Notes under the pieces: model-generated
The model's database searches: none
Told to the model about the DNA's origin: nothing
What the model saw: the letters and a program-made list of their open reading frames with translations, nothing else
Source: Oscillospiraceae bacterium
Lineage (GTDB): Bacteria > Bacillota > Clostridia > Oscillospirales > Oscillospiraceae
Direction: 5' to 3'
Assembly (NCBI GenBank): GCA_015067795.1
Contig: SVLU01000001.1
Location: forward strand, 1 to 64,000
DNA: 64,000 bases
Shown: one piece after another, positions 42,566 through 53,858 of the stretch
How the letters are laid out: every line of letters begins with the position of its first letter
How positions within the stretch are numbered: position 1 is the first letter of the stretch
Position numbers and translations under genes: made by a program

Positions 42566-45500
42566 TGAGTTACGCTCCATTTGACGCTATTCAGATAGGA
42601 ATTGCTTCTCCTGATATGATCAGACAGTGGTCTTACGGCGAGGTTCTCAAGCCGGAAACCATTAACTATAGAACACTTAAGCCTGAACGTGACGGTCTTT
42701 TCTGCGAAAAGATCTTTGGACCTACAAAGGACTGGGAATGTCACTGCGGTAAGTACAAGAAGATCCGCTATAAGGGCAAGGTCTGCGACCGCTGCGGCGT
42801 TGAAGTTACAAAGTCCAAGGTAAGACGTGAAAGAATGGGTCACATTGAGCTTGCGGCTCCTGTTTCCCACATCTGGTACTTCAAGGGTATCCCATCCAGA
42901 ATGGGTCTTATCCTTGACCTTACTCCGAGAATCCTGGAAAAGGTTCTGTACTTCGCTGCGTATATCGTAACAGATCCTGGTCTAACTCCCCTCATGAAGA
43001 ACCAGATACTCACAGAAAAAGAGTATCGTGACATGAAGGAAAAGTATGAGGACGACTTCAAGGCAGGCATGGGTGCTGAAGCTATCAAGGCTCTCCTTGA
43101 GGATATCGACTGCGAAAAGCTGTCTGTTGAGCTCCAGAACGAGCTCCAGACCGCTTCCGGTCAGAAGAAGGCAAAGCTTGTTAAGAGACTTGAGGTTGTT
43201 GAAGCCTTCCATCAGTCCGGCAACAAGCCTTCCTGGATGATCATGGACGTTCTCCCTGTCATCCCACCTGAAATCAGACCTATGGTTCAGCTGGACGGCG
43301 GACGTTTCGCTACCAGTGACCTTAATGATCTGTACAGAAGAGTTATCAACAGAAACAACCGTCTTAAGAGACTTATCCAGCTCAACGCTCCTGACATCAT
43401 TGTAAGAAACGAAAAGCGTATGCTTCAGGAAGCTGTTGACGCTCTTATTGACAACGGCAGACGCGGCAGAGCAGTTACAGGTGCTAACTCCAGAGCCCTT
43501 AAGTCCCTGTCCGATATGCTTAAGGGTAAGCAGGGCCGTTTCCGTCAGAACCTCCTCGGCAAGCGTGTTGACTATTCCGGTCGAAGCGTTATCGTTGTTG
43601 GCCCTGACCTTAAGATCTACCAGTGCGGTGTTCCGAAGGAAATGGCGATCGAACTCTTCCGCCCATTCGTTATGAAGAAGTTAGTGGAGGATGGTATTGC
43701 AAATAATATCAAATCCGCTAAGAAAATGGTGGATAGAGGTCGTACAGAGGTTTGGGACGCACTTGAAGTGGTTATTAAGGAACATCCTGTTCTCCTGAAC
43801 CGTGCTCCTACCCTCCACAGACTTGGTATCCAGGCATTTGAGCCTATACTTGTTGAAGGCAGAGCTCTTAAGCTCCATCCTCTGGTATGTACAGCTTACA
43901 ACGCCGACTTCGACGGTGACCAGATGGCTATTCACGTACCACTTTCCGCTGAAGCTCAGGCTGAAGCACGTATCCTGATGCTCTCCGCTAACAACCTGCT
44001 CCATCCTAAGGATGGTAAGCCTGTTACCGTTCCTACTCAGGATATGATCCTCGGTTCCTACTACCTCACCTATATCAGAATTGGTGAAAAGGGTTCCGAA
44101 AGACTTATCGTTGACAATCCGGGCGATACAGCTCTTGAAGCCGGTGCTGTTGTCTCTGCTGAAGATATCATCGCTGCAAATGCCGATATCAAGGCAAGAC
44201 AGAAGGCAGGGGAAAAGGCTCTCCGCCTCTGCACCTATAAACCTACAAAGGCATACAGCTCTCCTGATGAAGCTATCATGGCTTATCAGACAGGCGATGT
44301 TGGTATTCACGCTCCAATCAGAGTACGTGTTACCAGGGAAATCAACGGCGAAGAGATCTCCGGCGTTGTTTCCACCACCGTTGGCCGTATCATATTCAAT
44401 AACCCAATTCCACAGGATCTGGGCTATGTAGACAGAAACGATCCTGAAACCCGTCTTAATTATGAGATCGACTTCCAGGTCGGCAAGAAGGAACTTGGCA
44501 AGATCATTGACAAGTGTATTGAACGTCATGGCTTTGCAATTTCCGCTGAAGTTCTTGACAATATCAAGGCTCAGGGCTTCAAGTATTCCACAAGAGGCGC
44601 TATCACAATCTCCATCGCTGACATGACTATCCCTGCAGAAAAGAGAATCCTTATCGGCGAGTCTGAAGAGAAGGTTGTTGAGATCGAACGTATGTTCAAG
44701 CGCGGCTTTATCACAGACGACGAACGTTACCGTCTCGTTGTTGCTGAATGGGAAAAGACTACCAAGGACGTTACAAACGCACTTCAGAGTGGTCTTGACG
44801 AATTCAACCCAATCTATATGATGGCTAACTCCGGTGCCCGAGGCAGCATGAACCAGATCCGTCAGCTTGCAGGTATGCGTGGTCTGATGGCTAACACCTC
44901 CGGTAAGACCATCGAAATCCCAATCAAGGCTAACTTCCGTGAAGGCCTCAGCGTTCTTGAGTACTTCATCTCCTCCAGAGGTGCGAGAAAGGGCCTTGCT
45001 GATACCGCTCTCCGTACCGCTGACTCCGGTTACCTCACACGTCGTCTTGTTGACGTATCTCAGGAAGTTATCATCAGAGAACACGACTGCGGTACTCACG
45101 ACGGCATCATTGCCTGCGAAATGCATGACGATAAGGGCAGCGTAGTACAGACCTTCAGCGGTGCAATCCACGGCAGATTCCCTGCTGATGACATCGTTGA
45201 CCCAGCAACAGGTGAAATTCTCTTCACAAGAGATGATATGCTCACAAGCAAGGATGCTGTCAAGCTTGAAGCTCACGGCATTTCTTCCGTCAAGATTCGT
45301 TCCGTTCTTGACTGTGACGCAGCAAACGGTGTTTGTTCTAAGTGCTACGGCATGAACCTTGCATCCGCAGGTCCTGTAAACATCGGTGAAGCAGTTGGCG
45401 TTATCGCTGCTCAGTCCATCGGTGAACCTGGTACTCAGCTTACCATGCGTACCTTCCATACCGGCGGTATCGCAGGTGACGATATCACTCAGGGTCTTCC

Positions 45501-46347
45501 AAGAGTTGAAGAACTCTTTGAAGCACGTAAGCCTAAGAAAATGGCTGTCCTTTCCGAAATCGACGGTCATGTAACAGTTGAGGACTCCAAGAAGGGTACT
45601 ATGCTCACAGTTACAGTTACAAATCCTGAGGACGGCGAGATTAGACAGTATCAGGTTCCACAGCCTACAAGAGAAAAGTACAAGTTCCAGAACGGTACTT
45701 TTGTGGAAAAGGGACAGATGCTTTCCGATGGTGCCCTTAACCCACACGACGTAATGCGTATCCTTGGTAAGGACGCAGCTCAGAACTATCTGATCCGTGA
45801 GGTTCAGAAGGTTTACGGTCAGCAGGGCGTTGATATCAACGATAAGCACATCGAGGTTATCGTACGTCAGATGATGCGTAAGGTTCGCGTTGAAGATCCG
45901 GGCGATACAGATATGCTCACCGGTACTATGGTCGATAAGATCGAGTTCCGCAGAAAGAACAGAGAAATTGCAGAACGCATCGCTAACGGTGAAACCGAAC
46001 TCCGCGAAGCAACCTGCACTCTGCTTCTTATGGGTATCACAAAGGCTTCTCTGGCAACAGAATCCTTCCTGTCCGCAGCTTCCTTCCAGGAGACCACAAA
46101 GGTTCTCACAGAAGCCGCTATCAAGGGCAAGGTTGACCATCTCGTTGGTCTTAAGGAAAATGTTATCATTGGTAAGCTTATCCCAGCCGGCAGCGGTCTT
46201 TCCATGTACAGAGATTTCCAGCAGGTTGTTGAAGGCGAAGAAGCTCCTGTAAACGAAGAAGAACCTCAGGAACCAGTCGAGATCATTGAAGAAGAGGACG
46301 ATGAACTTGACCTCTCCGTACTTCTCGGCACATCCAACGCTCTGTAA
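42565..46347 (+). CDS. rpoC: RNA polymerase beta' subunit
   Basis: 1260 residues, starting within the rpoB stop (TAATG). The N-terminal zinc site is [20 protein letters not shown] (about 54-73), the catalytic Mg site is N446-ADFDGDQM454, the bridge and trigger helices lie in the [11 protein letters not shown] and [17 protein letters not shown] regions, and the second zinc site includes [13 protein letters not shown]. It completes the catalytic core with RpoB. A terminator follows at 46362. Confidence 0.98.
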   Translation: MSYAPFDAIQIGIASPDMIRQWSYGEVLKPETINYRTLKPERDGLFCEKIFGPTKDWECHCGKYKKIRYKGKVCDRCGVEVTKSKVRRERMGHIELAAPVSHIWYFKGIPSRMGLILDLTPRILEKVLYFAAYIVTDPGLTPLMKNQILTEKEYRDMKEKYEDDFKAGMGAEAIKALLEDIDCEKLSVELQNELQTASGQKKAKLVKRLEVVEAFHQSGNKPSWMIMDVLPVIPPEIRPMVQLDGGRFATSDLNDLYRRVINRNNRLKRLIQLNAPDIIVRNEKRMLQEAVDALIDNGRRGRAVTGANSRALKSLSDMLKGKQGRFRQNLLGKRVDYSGRSVIVVGPDLKIYQCGVPKEMAIELFRPFVMKKLVEDGIANNIKSAKKMVDRGRTEVWDALEVVIKEHPVLLNRAPTLHRLGIQAFEPILVEGRALKLHPLVCTAYNADFDGDQMAIHVPLSAEAQAEARILMLSANNLLHPKDGKPVTVPTQDMILGSYYLTYIRIGEKGSERLIVDNPGDTALEAGAVVSAEDIIAANADIKARQKAGEKALRLCTYKPTKAYSSPDEAIMAYQTGDVGIHAPIRVRVTREINGEEISGVVSTTVGRIIFNNPIPQDLGYVDRNDPETRLNYEIDFQVGKKELGKIIDKCIERHGFAISAEVLDNIKAQGFKYSTRGAITISIADMTIPAEKRILIGESEEKVVEIERMFKRGFITDDERYRLVVAEWEKTTKDVTNALQSGLDEFNPIYMMANSGARGSMNQIRQLAGMRGLMANTSGKTIEIPIKANFREGLSVLEYFISSRGARKGLADTALRTADSGYLTRRLVDVSQEVIIREHDCGTHDGIIACEMHDDKGSVVQTFSGAIHGRFPADDIVDPATGEILFTRDDMLTSKDAVKLEAHGISSVKIRSVLDCDAANGVCSKCYGMNLASAGPVNIGEAVGVIAAQSIGEPGTQLTMRTFHTGGIAGDDITQGLPRVEELFEARKPKKMAVLSEIDGHVTVEDSKKGTMLTVTVTNPEDGEIRQYQVPQPTREKYKFQNGTFVEKGQMLSDGALNPHDVMRILGKDAAQNYLIREVQKVYGQQGVDINDKHIEVIVRQMMRKVRVEDPGDTDMLTGTMVDKIEFRRKNREIAERIANGETELREATCTLLLMGITKASLATESFLSAASFQETTKVLTEAAIKGKVDHLVGLKENVIIGKLIPAGSGLSMYRDFQQVVEGEEAPVNEEEPQEPVEIIEEEDDELDLSVLLGTSNAL

Positions 46348-46361
46348 AATTTGAGTTGATT

Positions 46362-46396
46362 AAACAGCAGTGTATCGAAAGATGCACTGCTGTTTT
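46362..46396 (+). terminator. rpoBC terminator
   Basis: An 11-bp stem AAACAGCAGTG/CACTGCTGTTT with a 12-base loop and a short T-run. Confidence 0.82.
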
Positions 46397-46402
46397 GATG
46401 AG

Positions 46403-46478
46403 TAGGGAAGGCAGCCCTCTGCCTTCCGTAATAATGTACTAAATTTATTAAACGGCAGACAGAGGGCTGTCTGCCCTA
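46403..46478. repeat. Dispersed inverted repeat, family C, copy 2
   Basis: 76 bp from TAGGGAAGGCAGCC to GGCTGTCTGCCCTA, like copy 1 at 29634. Here the ends have diverged (TTCCC versus TGCCC). It sits right after the rpoBC terminator. The rest of the 46348-46792 gap holds the str promoter and A/T-rich DNA without a gene. Confidence 0.72.
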
Positions 46479-46656
46479 CATAAATGTCGTATGAATTTAA
46501 AAAAATATATACAAACAAGCAAATATGTTGTATAATCATGTGGCGGTAAATTATGTCACCACCCTATATTGGTATTAATTACCTATAATCGACGGATTTG
46601 TACGATATGTACTAAAAAAACTGAAAAAATTCTGGTAAATATAGCTTGAAAAACTG

Positions 46657-46685
46657 TTGACGGAATTGGAATTTTATATTATAAT
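46657..46685 (+). promoter_or_regulatory. str operon promoter
   Basis: TTGACG (46657-46662), a 17-base spacer and TATAAT (46680-46685), about 108 bases before rpsL. Confidence 0.82.
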
Positions 46686-46792
46686 TTGACCTTGTGTGGA
46701 GTATGTAAAAAGTGCGTCTACACAAGGTCAATTTGGCTTCAACGGAGAAACTTCCGATGAAGATAAGAATTTTTGAGGAAAGGAGGAAAACA

Positions 46793-47212
46793 ATGCCTAC
46801 CATTAATCAGTTGGTCAGAAAGGGCAGACAGACTGGTGTTTACAAGTCCAATTCTCCTGCAATGCAGAAGGGTCTCAACACTCTGAAGAATAAGGAAACA
46901 GACCTGTCCTCCCCACAGAAGAGAGGCGTATGTACAGCCGTTAGAACTTCCACACCTAAGAAGCCTAACTCCGCTCTTCGTAAGATCGCCAGAGTACGTC
47001 TTACCAACGGATATGAAGTAACTGCTTACATTCCAGGTATCGGCCATAACCTTCAGGAGCACTCTGTAGTTATGATCAGAGGCGGCCGTGTAAAGGACCT
47101 TCCTGGTGTACGTTACCACATCATCAGAGGTACACTCGATGCTCAGGGCGTAGCAAACCGTATGCAGTCCCGTTCCAAGTATGGCGCAAAGAGACCAAAG
47201 GTAAAGAAGTAA
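46793..47212 (+). CDS. rpsL: 30S ribosomal protein S12
   Basis: 139 residues from ATG 46793, which has AAAGGAGGAAAAC just upstream; an in-frame ATG at 46712 would add an unrelated 27-residue tail. S12 shapes the decoding centre. The streptomycin-site blocks [13 protein letters not shown] and [13 protein letters not shown] are intact, with Lys at both classical resistance positions, so the sequence predicts sensitivity. Confidence 0.97.
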   Translation: MPTINQLVRKGRQTGVYKSNSPAMQKGLNTLKNKETDLSSPQKRGVCTAVRTSTPKKPNSALRKIARVRLTNGYEVTAYIPGIGHNLQEHSVVMIRGGRVKDLPGVRYHIIRGTLDAQGVANRMQSRSKYGAKRPKVKK

Positions 47213-47381
47213 TACCTAAAACAACGCTGATTACGCTTTATGCGTAAGGCAAAGATGCCTTGCCATGAAGATTTATATATAGTCATGGGGACATATATAG
47301 CTTCAGGGAAGGCACCCACCGAGAGATGAATTTTCATCTCGGAGTACCTATGAAATCATTTTTATGAAGGAGGGAAGTATA
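47213..47381 (+). promoter_or_regulatory. Structured rpsL-rpsG intergenic leader
   Basis: 169 bases with several possible stems: AAGGCA/TGCCTT, two TATATATA-like arms around 47275-47300, and GAGATGAA/TTCATCTC (47323-47340). The known autoregulator of the str operon is S7, acting on this spacer in E. coli, so a similar site is plausible but not shown. Confidence 0.35.
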
Positions 47382-47852
47382 GTGCCCAGAAGAGGAAACG
47401 TCCCCAAGAGAGAAATTCTGCCAGATCCAATGTATAATTCTGTTCTCGTAACAAAGCTTATCAACAGTATTATGCTCGATGGTAAGAAGGGTGTTGCACA
47501 GAAGGTCGTATACGGCGCTTTTGAAATCATCCAGAATAAGACAGAAAAGAATCCACTCGAAGTTTTTGCACAGGCTATGGAAAACATCATGCCTTCTCTG
47601 GAGGTTAAGGCTCGCCGTGTTGGTGGTGCAACCTACCAGGTGCCAATCGAGGTAAAACCAAACAGACGTCAGACACTCGGTCTTCGCTGGCTCACAAACT
47701 ATTCCAGAGCAAGAAGCGAAAAGACTATGAAGGAACGTCTTGCTGGAGAAATCATGGACGCAGCTAACAATCTCGGTTCTTCCGTAAAGAAGAGAGAAGA
47801 TACTCATAAGATGGCTGAATCCAACAAGGCATTCGCACACTTCCGCTGGTAA
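47382..47852 (+). CDS. rpsG: 30S ribosomal protein S7
   Basis: 156 residues from a GTG at 47382, preceded by GAAGGAGGG with 8-base spacing. S7 nucleates assembly of the 30S head and contacts E-site t[18 protein letters not shown] at the start, the [20 protein letters not shown] block (about 86-105), and the C-terminal [15 protein letters not shown] are standard. Confidence 0.97.
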   Translation: MPRRGNVPKREILPDPMYNSVLVTKLINSIMLDGKKGVAQKVVYGAFEIIQNKTEKNPLEVFAQAMENIMPSLEVKARRVGGATYQVPIEVKPNRRQTLGLRWLTNYSRARSEKTMKERLAGEIMDAANNLGSSVKKREDTHKMAESNKAFAHFRW

Positions 47853-47914
47853 TTGCCTGACAGTCTGTTCTCCGGTGAGATTTAGACTTTGGCAATTAGA
47901 GAGGAGTGAGTGCT

Positions 47915-49993
47915 ATGCCAAGAGAGTATTCCCTTGAGAAAACACGTAATATCGGTATAATGGCTCACATTGATGCTGGTAAGACAACTACAACAGAACG
48001 TATCTTGTTCTACACCGGTGTCAACTACAAAATAGGCGAGACCCACGAGGGTACAGCCACCATGGACTGGATGGAGCAGGAACAGGAACGTGGTATCACA
48101 ATCACTTCCGCTGCAACAACTTGTTCCTGGAAAGAGCACCGTATTAACATTATCGACACACCGGGTCACGTTGACTTTACAGTAGAGGTTGAAAGATCTC
48201 TCCGTGTTCTTGACGGCTCCGTTACCGTTATGTGTGCCAAGGGCGGCGTTGAACCACAGTCTGAAACTGTATGGCGTCAGGCCGACCACTACAACGTCCC
48301 AAGAATGATCTATATCAATAAGATGGACATTATGGGCGCAGACTTCTTTAATGTTCTGGATATGATCCATGACAGACTGAAGTGCAATGCAGTTCCTATC
48401 CAGCTTCCGATCGGAAGTGAGGCTTCTTTCAAAGGTATTGTAGACCTGGTTGAAATGAAGGCTGAAGTTTATTACGATGAACTTGGACAGGACGTACGTG
48501 TTGAACCTATCCCGGAAGATATGGTTGATCTTGCTGAGGAATATCGTCTGAAGCTTCTTGAAGCTGTCTCCGATTTCGATGACGAGATCATGGAAAAGTA
48601 TCTTGAGGGTGATGAAATTTCATCAGATTCTATCAGAGCTGCTATCAGAAAGGCAACTGTCGCAGTTAAAATGATGCCGGTAGTTTGCGGCACCTCTTAT
48701 AAAAATAAGGGTGTTCAGAAGCTCCTTGACGCAATCGTTGATTTCATGCCATCTCCGCTGGATGTTCCTGCTATCACAGGTATTGATCCGGATACGGATG
48801 AGGAAATCGAAAGACCTTCCAGTGACGAAGCTCCGTTCTCCGCACTGGCATTCAAGGTCATGACTGACCCATATGTGGGTAAGCTCACATTCATGAGAGT
48901 TTATTCCGGTACAGCCGAATCCGGCTCCACCGTGATCAACTCCACTAAAGGTCACCGTGAACGTCTTGGCAGAATTCTGCAGATGCACGCTAATCACAGA
49001 GAAGATATCCCAATGGTTTATGCCGGTGATATCGCAGCAGTTGTAGGTCTTAAGAACACTACAACAGGTGACTCACTCTGTGCTGACAAGAATCGCATTA
49101 TTCTTGAATCCATGGAATTCCCGGAACCTGTTATCCGCGTAGCTATTGAGCCGCGTACAAAGGCAGGTCAGGAAAAGATGATGATCGCTCTGGCAAAGCT
49201 TGCCGAAGAGGATCCAACATTCAAGACCTATACCGACACCGAGACAGGTCAGACCATTATCGCAGGTATGGGTGAGCTCCATCTGGAGATCATTGTTGAC
49301 AGACTTCTGCGGGAATTCAAGGTTGAGGCAAACGTAGGTAAGCCTCAGGTTTCCTATAAGGAAACAATCCGTAAGGAAGCTACCGTTGATCACAGATATG
49401 TCCGCCAGAGCGGCGGTAAGGGCCAGTACGCTCACATTAAGATCAAGGTTGAGCCTAACGAGTCCGGTAAGGGCTATGAATTTATCGACAAGACATTCGG
49501 CGGCTCCGTTCCTAAGGAATATATCCCTGCAGTAGATCAGGGTATCCGTGGTGCAATGAACGCCGGTTGTGTTGCAGGTTACCAGGTTGTTGACGTAAAG
49601 GTAACACTGTTTGACGGTTCATATCATGAAGTTGACTCTTCCGATATGGCGTTTAAGATCGCCGGTTCCCTTGCATTCAAGGAAGCTATGCAGAAGGCTG
49701 ATCCGACTCTCCTTGAGCCGATCATGAAGGTCTCTGTAACTGCTCCTGACGATTACATGGGCGATGTTATCGGTGATATCAGCGGCAGAAGAGGTCAGAT
49801 CACAGGTACTGATTCCAGAAACGGCACAGCAATGGTCAACAGCTTCGTACCACTTTCCACCATGTTTGGTTATGCTACCGACCTGAGAAGCAAAACTCAG
49901 GGCAGAGCAACCTATTCCATGGAACCAAGCCACTACGTTGAACTTCCGAAGTCACTTCAGGAAGAGATCGTAAATGGCAAAAGATATTATTAA
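47915..49993 (+). CDS. fusA: Elongation factor G
   Basis: 692 residues from ATG 47915 (GAGGAG upstream; the in-frame GTG 47906 is less likely). It drives GTP-dependent translocation. Motifs are [15 protein letters not shown] (P-loop), the switch I and II segments [13 protein letters not shown] and DTPGHVDF, and NKMD. Domains II-V follow with full length. It is the normal str-operon EF-G rather than a tetracycline-resistance paralogue. Confidence 0.97.
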   Translation: MPREYSLEKTRNIGIMAHIDAGKTTTTERILFYTGVNYKIGETHEGTATMDWMEQEQERGITITSAATTCSWKEHRINIIDTPGHVDFTVEVERSLRVLDGSVTVMCAKGGVEPQSETVWRQADHYNVPRMIYINKMDIMGADFFNVLDMIHDRLKCNAVPIQLPIGSEASFKGIVDLVEMKAEVYYDELGQDVRVEPIPEDMVDLAEEYRLKLLEAVSDFDDEIMEKYLEGDEISSDSIRAAIRKATVAVKMMPVVCGTSYKNKGVQKLLDAIVDFMPSPLDVPAITGIDPDTDEEIERPSSDEAPFSALAFKVMTDPYVGKLTFMRVYSGTAESGSTVINSTKGHRERLGRILQMHANHREDIPMVYAGDIAAVVGLKNTTTGDSLCADKNRIILESMEFPEPVIRVAIEPRTKAGQEKMMIALAKLAEEDPTFKTYTDTETGQTIIAGMGELHLEIIVDRLLREFKVEANVGKPQVSYKETIRKEATVDHRYVRQSGGKGQYAHIKIKVEPNESGKGYEFIDKTFGGSVPKEYIPAVDQGIRGAMNAGCVAGYQVVDVKVTLFDGSYHEVDSSDMAFKIAGSLAFKEAMQKADPTLLEPIMKVSVTAPDDYMGDVIGDISGRRGQITGTDSRNGTAMVNSFVPLSTMFGYATDLRSKTQGRATYSMEPSHYVELPKSLQEEIVNGKRYY

Positions 49994-50053
49994 TCAATCA
50001 ATAAATAACTTGCAATAATGCATTTAACATTCATTTAAGGAGGAAAACCTAAA

Positions 50054-51256
50054 ATGGCAAAACAGAAATTCGAAAGAACCAAGCCCCATGTAAATATCGG
50101 CACAATCGGTCACGTTGACCATGGTAAGACAACCCTGACAGCTGCTATCACAAAGTATCTCGCTTTCTCCGGCAAGGCAAAGTACGAAGCATATGATGCT
50201 ATCGACAAGGCTCCAGAAGAAAGAGAAAGAGGTATCACAATCAACACAGCTCACGTTGAGTATGAAACTGACAATCGTCACTACGCTCACGTTGACTGCC
50301 CAGGCCATGCTGACTATATTAAGAACATGATCACTGGTGCTGCTCAGATGGACGGTGCTATCCTTGTTATCGCTGCTTCCGACGGTCCTATGGCTCAGAC
50401 TCGTGAACACATCCTTCTCGCTCGTCAGGTTGGCGTTCCAGCTATCGTTGTATACCTGAACAAGTGCGACCTCGTTGACGACGAAGAACTCCTCGAACTG
50501 GTTGAAATGGAAGTTCGTGAACTCCTCAGCACTTATGAATTCCCAGGCGATGATATTCCAATCATCAAGGGTGCTGCTGTTAAGGCTCTTATCTGCGAAT
50601 CCGAAGATCCAGCTGACCCAGCTTATGCTTCCATTAAGGAACTCATGGATGCAGTTGACAGCTACATCCCAACTCCTGACAGAAAGGCTGACATGCCATT
50701 CCTTATGCCTGTTGAAGACGTTTTCACAATCACAGGCCGTGGCACAGTTGCAACTGGTAGAGTAGAACGTGGCCAGATTAAGCTGAACGAAAAGGTTCAG
50801 ATCGTTGGTCTCGAAGACGAAATCCGCGACACAACAGTTACCGGTATCGAAATGTTCCGTAAGCTCCTCGACTACGCAGAAGCTGGCGACAACATCGGTA
50901 CTCTTCTCCGTGGTATTGCAAAGACTGACATCGAAAGAGGTCAGGTTCTTGCAAAGCCAGGCTCCATTAAGCCTCTCAAGAAGTTTGTAGGTCAGGTTTA
51001 CGTTCTGTCCAAGGACGAAGGCGGCCGTCATACTCCTTTCTTCAACAACTACAGACCACAGTTCTATTTCAGAACAACTGACGTTACCGGCGTTATCACT
51101 CTTCCAGAAGGCACAGAAATGTGCATGCCTGGTGACAACGTTGACATGAACGTTGAACTCATCACTCCTATCGCTATCGAAAACGGTCTCCGTTTCGCTA
51201 TCCGTGAAGGCGGCCGTACTGTAGGTTCCGGCGTTGTTATCGCTTGCGAAGACTAA
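50054..51256 (+). CDS. tuf: Elongation factor Tu
   Basis: 400 residues. It brings aminoacyl-tRNA to the ribosome. The P-loop is GHVDHGKTT (about 19-27), [14 protein letters not shown] (switch I), [20 protein letters not shown] (switch II), and NKCD. Domains 2 and 3 are complete. AAGGAGGAAAA lies just upstream. Codon use is strongly optimised. It is last in rpsL-rpsG-fusA-tuf. Confidence 0.98.
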   Translation: MAKQKFERTKPHVNIGTIGHVDHGKTTLTAAITKYLAFSGKAKYEAYDAIDKAPEERERGITINTAHVEYETDNRHYAHVDCPGHADYIKNMITGAAQMDGAILVIAASDGPMAQTREHILLARQVGVPAIVVYLNKCDLVDDEELLELVEMEVRELLSTYEFPGDDIPIIKGAAVKALICESEDPADPAYASIKELMDAVDSYIPTPDRKADMPFLMPVEDVFTITGRGTVATGRVERGQIKLNEKVQIVGLEDEIRDTTVTGIEMFRKLLDYAEAGDNIGTLLRGIAKTDIERGQVLAKPGSIKPLKKFVGQVYVLSKDEGGRHTPFFNNYRPQFYFRTTDVTGVITLPEGTEMCMPGDNVDMNVELITPIAIENGLRFAIREGGRTVGSGVVIACED

Positions 51257-51272
51257 TTTATACTGTTAATTT

Positions 51273-51310
51273 AATGAGCGTCGCATTTTATAATGCGACG
51301 CTCATTTTTC
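51273..51310. terminator. Terminator after tuf, shared with the convergent gene
   Basis: A 15-bp perfect stem AATGAGCGTCGCATT/AATGCGACGCTCATT with a 4-base loop and a T-run on the + strand. Confidence 0.9.
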
Positions 51311-51794
51311 AGCTGTTTTCATTTGCACTGTCAGGAAAATCAAGTCCCGACATAAATCCGTCCATTACAGTAGACTGAATATCTCCTGCTATTATCCTGT
51401 TGCGATAAACGATTATATCCGCAACTACTTTGCCTGTGGTATCCGGGTGATTTTTGACCTCGTATGTATATCGTGTTGCTTCAAGTCCTGCATATTCCGT
51501 GAGATCAAATCCCTGACTTAGCTGAATTTCGTTATACTGTGTGTAAACATCGTCAAATTCCTTTGGTATTGTTATTACCTGCTCTTCAATGGGTTCTTCT
51601 GAAACTTCCCACCCCAATGAAGTAAGGAATAAGACCCTTTCCTCGTTTGTTTTGACAACAGATGTCAGCTCAGAACTGCTCCATGCTTCTTTGCTCATGG
51701 ATGAAACGGCTATGATTATTACGATTATAGCTAATACGAATACTGCACCGGTAAGCAGTTTCTTTTTGTTGACCTTTGTTGTGAAAATGAACAT
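51309..51794 (-). CDS. DUF4830-domain membrane-anchored protein
   Basis: 161 residues. A basic N-terminus and one membrane span (about 12-32) precede an extracytoplasmic domain. NEERVLFLTSLGWEVSEEPI (about 50-69), FDDVYTQYNEIQLSQGFDL and the closing AGDIQSTVMDGFMSGLDF fit the DUF4830 family of small clostridial proteins. No function is known. It runs opposite to its neighbours and converges on tuf. Confidence 0.78.
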   Translation of the reverse strand: MFIFTTKVNKKKLLTGAVFVLAIIVIIIAVSSMSKEAWSSSELTSVVKTNEERVLFLTSLGWEVSEEPIEEQVITIPKEFDDVYTQYNEIQLSQGFDLTEYAGLEATRYTYEVKNHPDTTGKVVADIIVYRNRIIAGDIQSTVMDGFMSGLDFPDSANENS

Positions 51795-51874
51795 TTACAT
51801 CACCCCTTGTGATAATATCTATTCTTGGTCAATGTCATTTATGACAGCTTGTATTGAACTTTGGAGGCTTTTCC

Positions 51875-52603
51875 ATGGCACTTATGCGTCTTGATAAGAT
51901 CCTGTCGTCCACAGGTGAGTATTCCCGAAGCGAAGCAAAAAGTCTTATCCGTTCGGGCTTGGTTATGATAGGGGACAGGCAGGCTCGTTCCGGTGACGAG
52001 AAGGCTGACCCTGAGGTAACAGCTGTTACTGTTAAGGGTGTTCGCATCGGATACGCTGAGCATCACTATATCATGATGAACAAGCCTGGTGGTTATTTGT
52101 CCGCAACTGAGGACAGCCGGGACAAAACCGTCCTTGAGCTGATGGAGGCGAAATACAGAAGGTTAGGTCTTTTTCCGGCAGGCAGACTTGACAAGGATAC
52201 CGAGGGATTGCTTATATTAACTGACGACGGCGATTTCTGTCACAACATAATAACACCTGGTAAAAAAGTGCCGAAAATTTACTATGCTGAAATTCTTGGT
52301 CAACTTGCCGATATTCATGTTGCTGCTTTTGAAGAGGGAATTGTACTTGGAGACGGCACGAAATGCCGCCCCGGAAAGCTTGAAATTTTGCCTGACTCTC
52401 AGGGTAAAAAATGCTATATTACCATTGAAGAGGGCAAATTTCATCAGGTAAAACGCATGATTACTGCTTGCGGTTGTCAGGTTGCATATCTGAAGAGGGT
52501 TAAAATTGGTGGACTTGCCATAGATGAGTCCTTAGCACTTGGAGAGTACCGTGAACTGACCGATGAGGAAAAAAATCTTGTTCTCACAGGCCGGCAGGTA
52601 TAA
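51875..52603 (+). CDS. RsuA/RluB-family RNA pseudouridine synthase
   Basis: 242 residues from ATG 51875 (TTGGAGG 7 bases upstream). The N-terminal S4 domain is MRLDKILSSTGEYSRSEAKSLI (about 4-25). The catalytic block is FPAGRLDKDTEGLLILTDDG (near 97), with the active Asp. GKFHQVKRMITACGCQV closes the site. It modifies a uridine in rRNA. By length it is closer to RsuA (16S) than RluB, but the target cannot be fixed from sequence alone. Confidence 0.9.
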   Translation: MALMRLDKILSSTGEYSRSEAKSLIRSGLVMIGDRQARSGDEKADPEVTAVTVKGVRIGYAEHHYIMMNKPGGYLSATEDSRDKTVLELMEAKYRRLGLFPAGRLDKDTEGLLILTDDGDFCHNIITPGKKVPKIYYAEILGQLADIHVAAFEEGIVLGDGTKCRPGKLEILPDSQGKKCYITIEEGKFHQVKRMITACGCQVAYLKRVKIGGLAIDESLALGEYRELTDEEKNLVLTGRQV

Positions 52604-52660
52604 AAGTATCAATTATTTACAAATCAATAAAAAATTAACAATAAAATTACAAAATTTCTA

Positions 52661-52689
52661 TTGCAAAAACTGACGAAAATTGTTATTAT
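52661..52689 (+). promoter_or_regulatory. Promoter of the regulator-ftsEX operon
   Basis: TTGCAA (52661-52666), 17 bases, TATTAT (52684-52689), about 60 bases before the regulator's ATG. Confidence 0.6.
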
Positions 52690-52751
52690 GTAAATGTTTA
52701 TGAGCAATTTAACGATAGTAGTTTTCAGATAAAAAAGTGGGAGGAACTTCA

Positions 52752-53840
52752 ATGTCAAGCAGAACATTTCAAGGCGTAGTTGTTCAGATGAAAGAAGCCA
52801 CAGACAGAAACATTGGCGTTATTGATTCTGAAGGTACAGTAATTGCAAGCACCGAGTTATCCCTTATTGGTTCCCAGATTGGCAGTATTTTTGCGCTTAC
52901 CGAAACACCACAGGACAGACTTGCTATAATCGAAGGCAGAACCTTCAAAATTCTGGGTGGTTCTGATTCCTGGTTTGATTATGCAGTCTACGTAGAAGGC
53001 ACAGATGATTTCTCAGCAAGCCTTTGCCATTTGGCCTGCGTTGCTATCAATGAAGCTAAGGTTTATTACGAGGAAAAGTTCGATAAGTCTGCTCTTGTTA
53101 AGAATATCATCACAGATAACATCCTGCCCGGTGATATTTATGTCCATGCAAAGGAGCTTCATTTTGTAACTGATATTCCAAGATGCGTGTTCCTTGTAAG
53201 ACAGATCGACAAGGCTGACGTAGCTTCCGTTGAGATCCTCCAGAAGATGTTCCATGACAGACAGCGTGATTTCGTTATCTCTGTAAGCGAGACCGATATA
53301 GCTGTTATCAAGGAGATCTCCGCAAACGCAGAACCAAAGGATCTCTATAAGATCGCTCTTACAATCGAGCAGGCTATTGCTACCGAACTGTCCATTAAGA
53401 CCGTTATCGGTATCGGTACTCCTGCACTCCACCTCCGTGAGCTTGCTGACAGATACAAGGAAGCTCAGGTAGCTATTGATGTGGGCAAGGTTTTTGAGAC
53501 CGAAAAGACTATCATCAATTACGAAAACCTTGGTATCGGCAGACTTATTTATCAGCTGCCTACAACTCTTTGCGAAATGTTCCTTTCCGAGATTTTCAAG
53601 AAAAGTCCTATTGATTCTCTTGACAAGGAAACTCTTGACATTATCACAAAGTTCTTTGAGAACAACCTCAACATTTCCGAAACCTCCAGAAAGCTGTTCG
53701 TACATAGAAATACTCTCGTTTACAGACTTGGCAAGATCAAGAAGCTTACAGGTCTCGATCTGCGGGAATTCGATCAGGCTATCGTTTTCAAGGTTGCTCT
53801 CATGGTAAACAAGTACTTAAGTTCACAACAGCGTATTTAA
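52752..53840 (+). CDS. CdaR/PucR-type helix-turn-helix regulator
   Basis: 362 residues from ATG 52752 (GTGGGAGG upstream). An N-terminal sensor-like domain (about 5-110) leads into a central GGDEF-like middle segment, and the C-terminal HTH_30 is NNLNISETSRKLFVHRNTLVYRLGKIKKLTGLDLRE, about residues 300-335. That C-terminus defines the PucR/CdaR group, usually activators for sugar acids or purines. Here only 18 bases separate it from ftsE, suggesting it controls or is co-expressed with the cell-separation genes. The ligand is unknown. Confidence 0.85.
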   Translation: MSSRTFQGVVVQMKEATDRNIGVIDSEGTVIASTELSLIGSQIGSIFALTETPQDRLAIIEGRTFKILGGSDSWFDYAVYVEGTDDFSASLCHLACVAINEAKVYYEEKFDKSALVKNIITDNILPGDIYVHAKELHFVTDIPRCVFLVRQIDKADVASVEILQKMFHDRQRDFVISVSETDIAVIKEISANAEPKDLYKIALTIEQAIATELSIKTVIGIGTPALHLRELADRYKEAQVAIDVGKVFETEKTIINYENLGIGRLIYQLPTTLCEMFLSEIFKKSPIDSLDKETLDIITKFFENNLNISETSRKLFVHRNTLVYRLGKIKKLTGLDLREFDQAIVFKVALMVNKYLSSQQRI

Positions 53841-53858
53841 TTACAGAGAGGAAACACA

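Noticed and set aside
38876..46140. Very long open frames antisense to rpoB (801 codons) and rpoC (819 codons), and similar ones opposite pgk, gpmI, fusA and tuf.
   Set aside because: They mirror strongly codon-biased, highly expressed genes that avoid codons whose complements are stops. Their predicted proteins are Cys-, Ser- and Val-rich with no known motifs.
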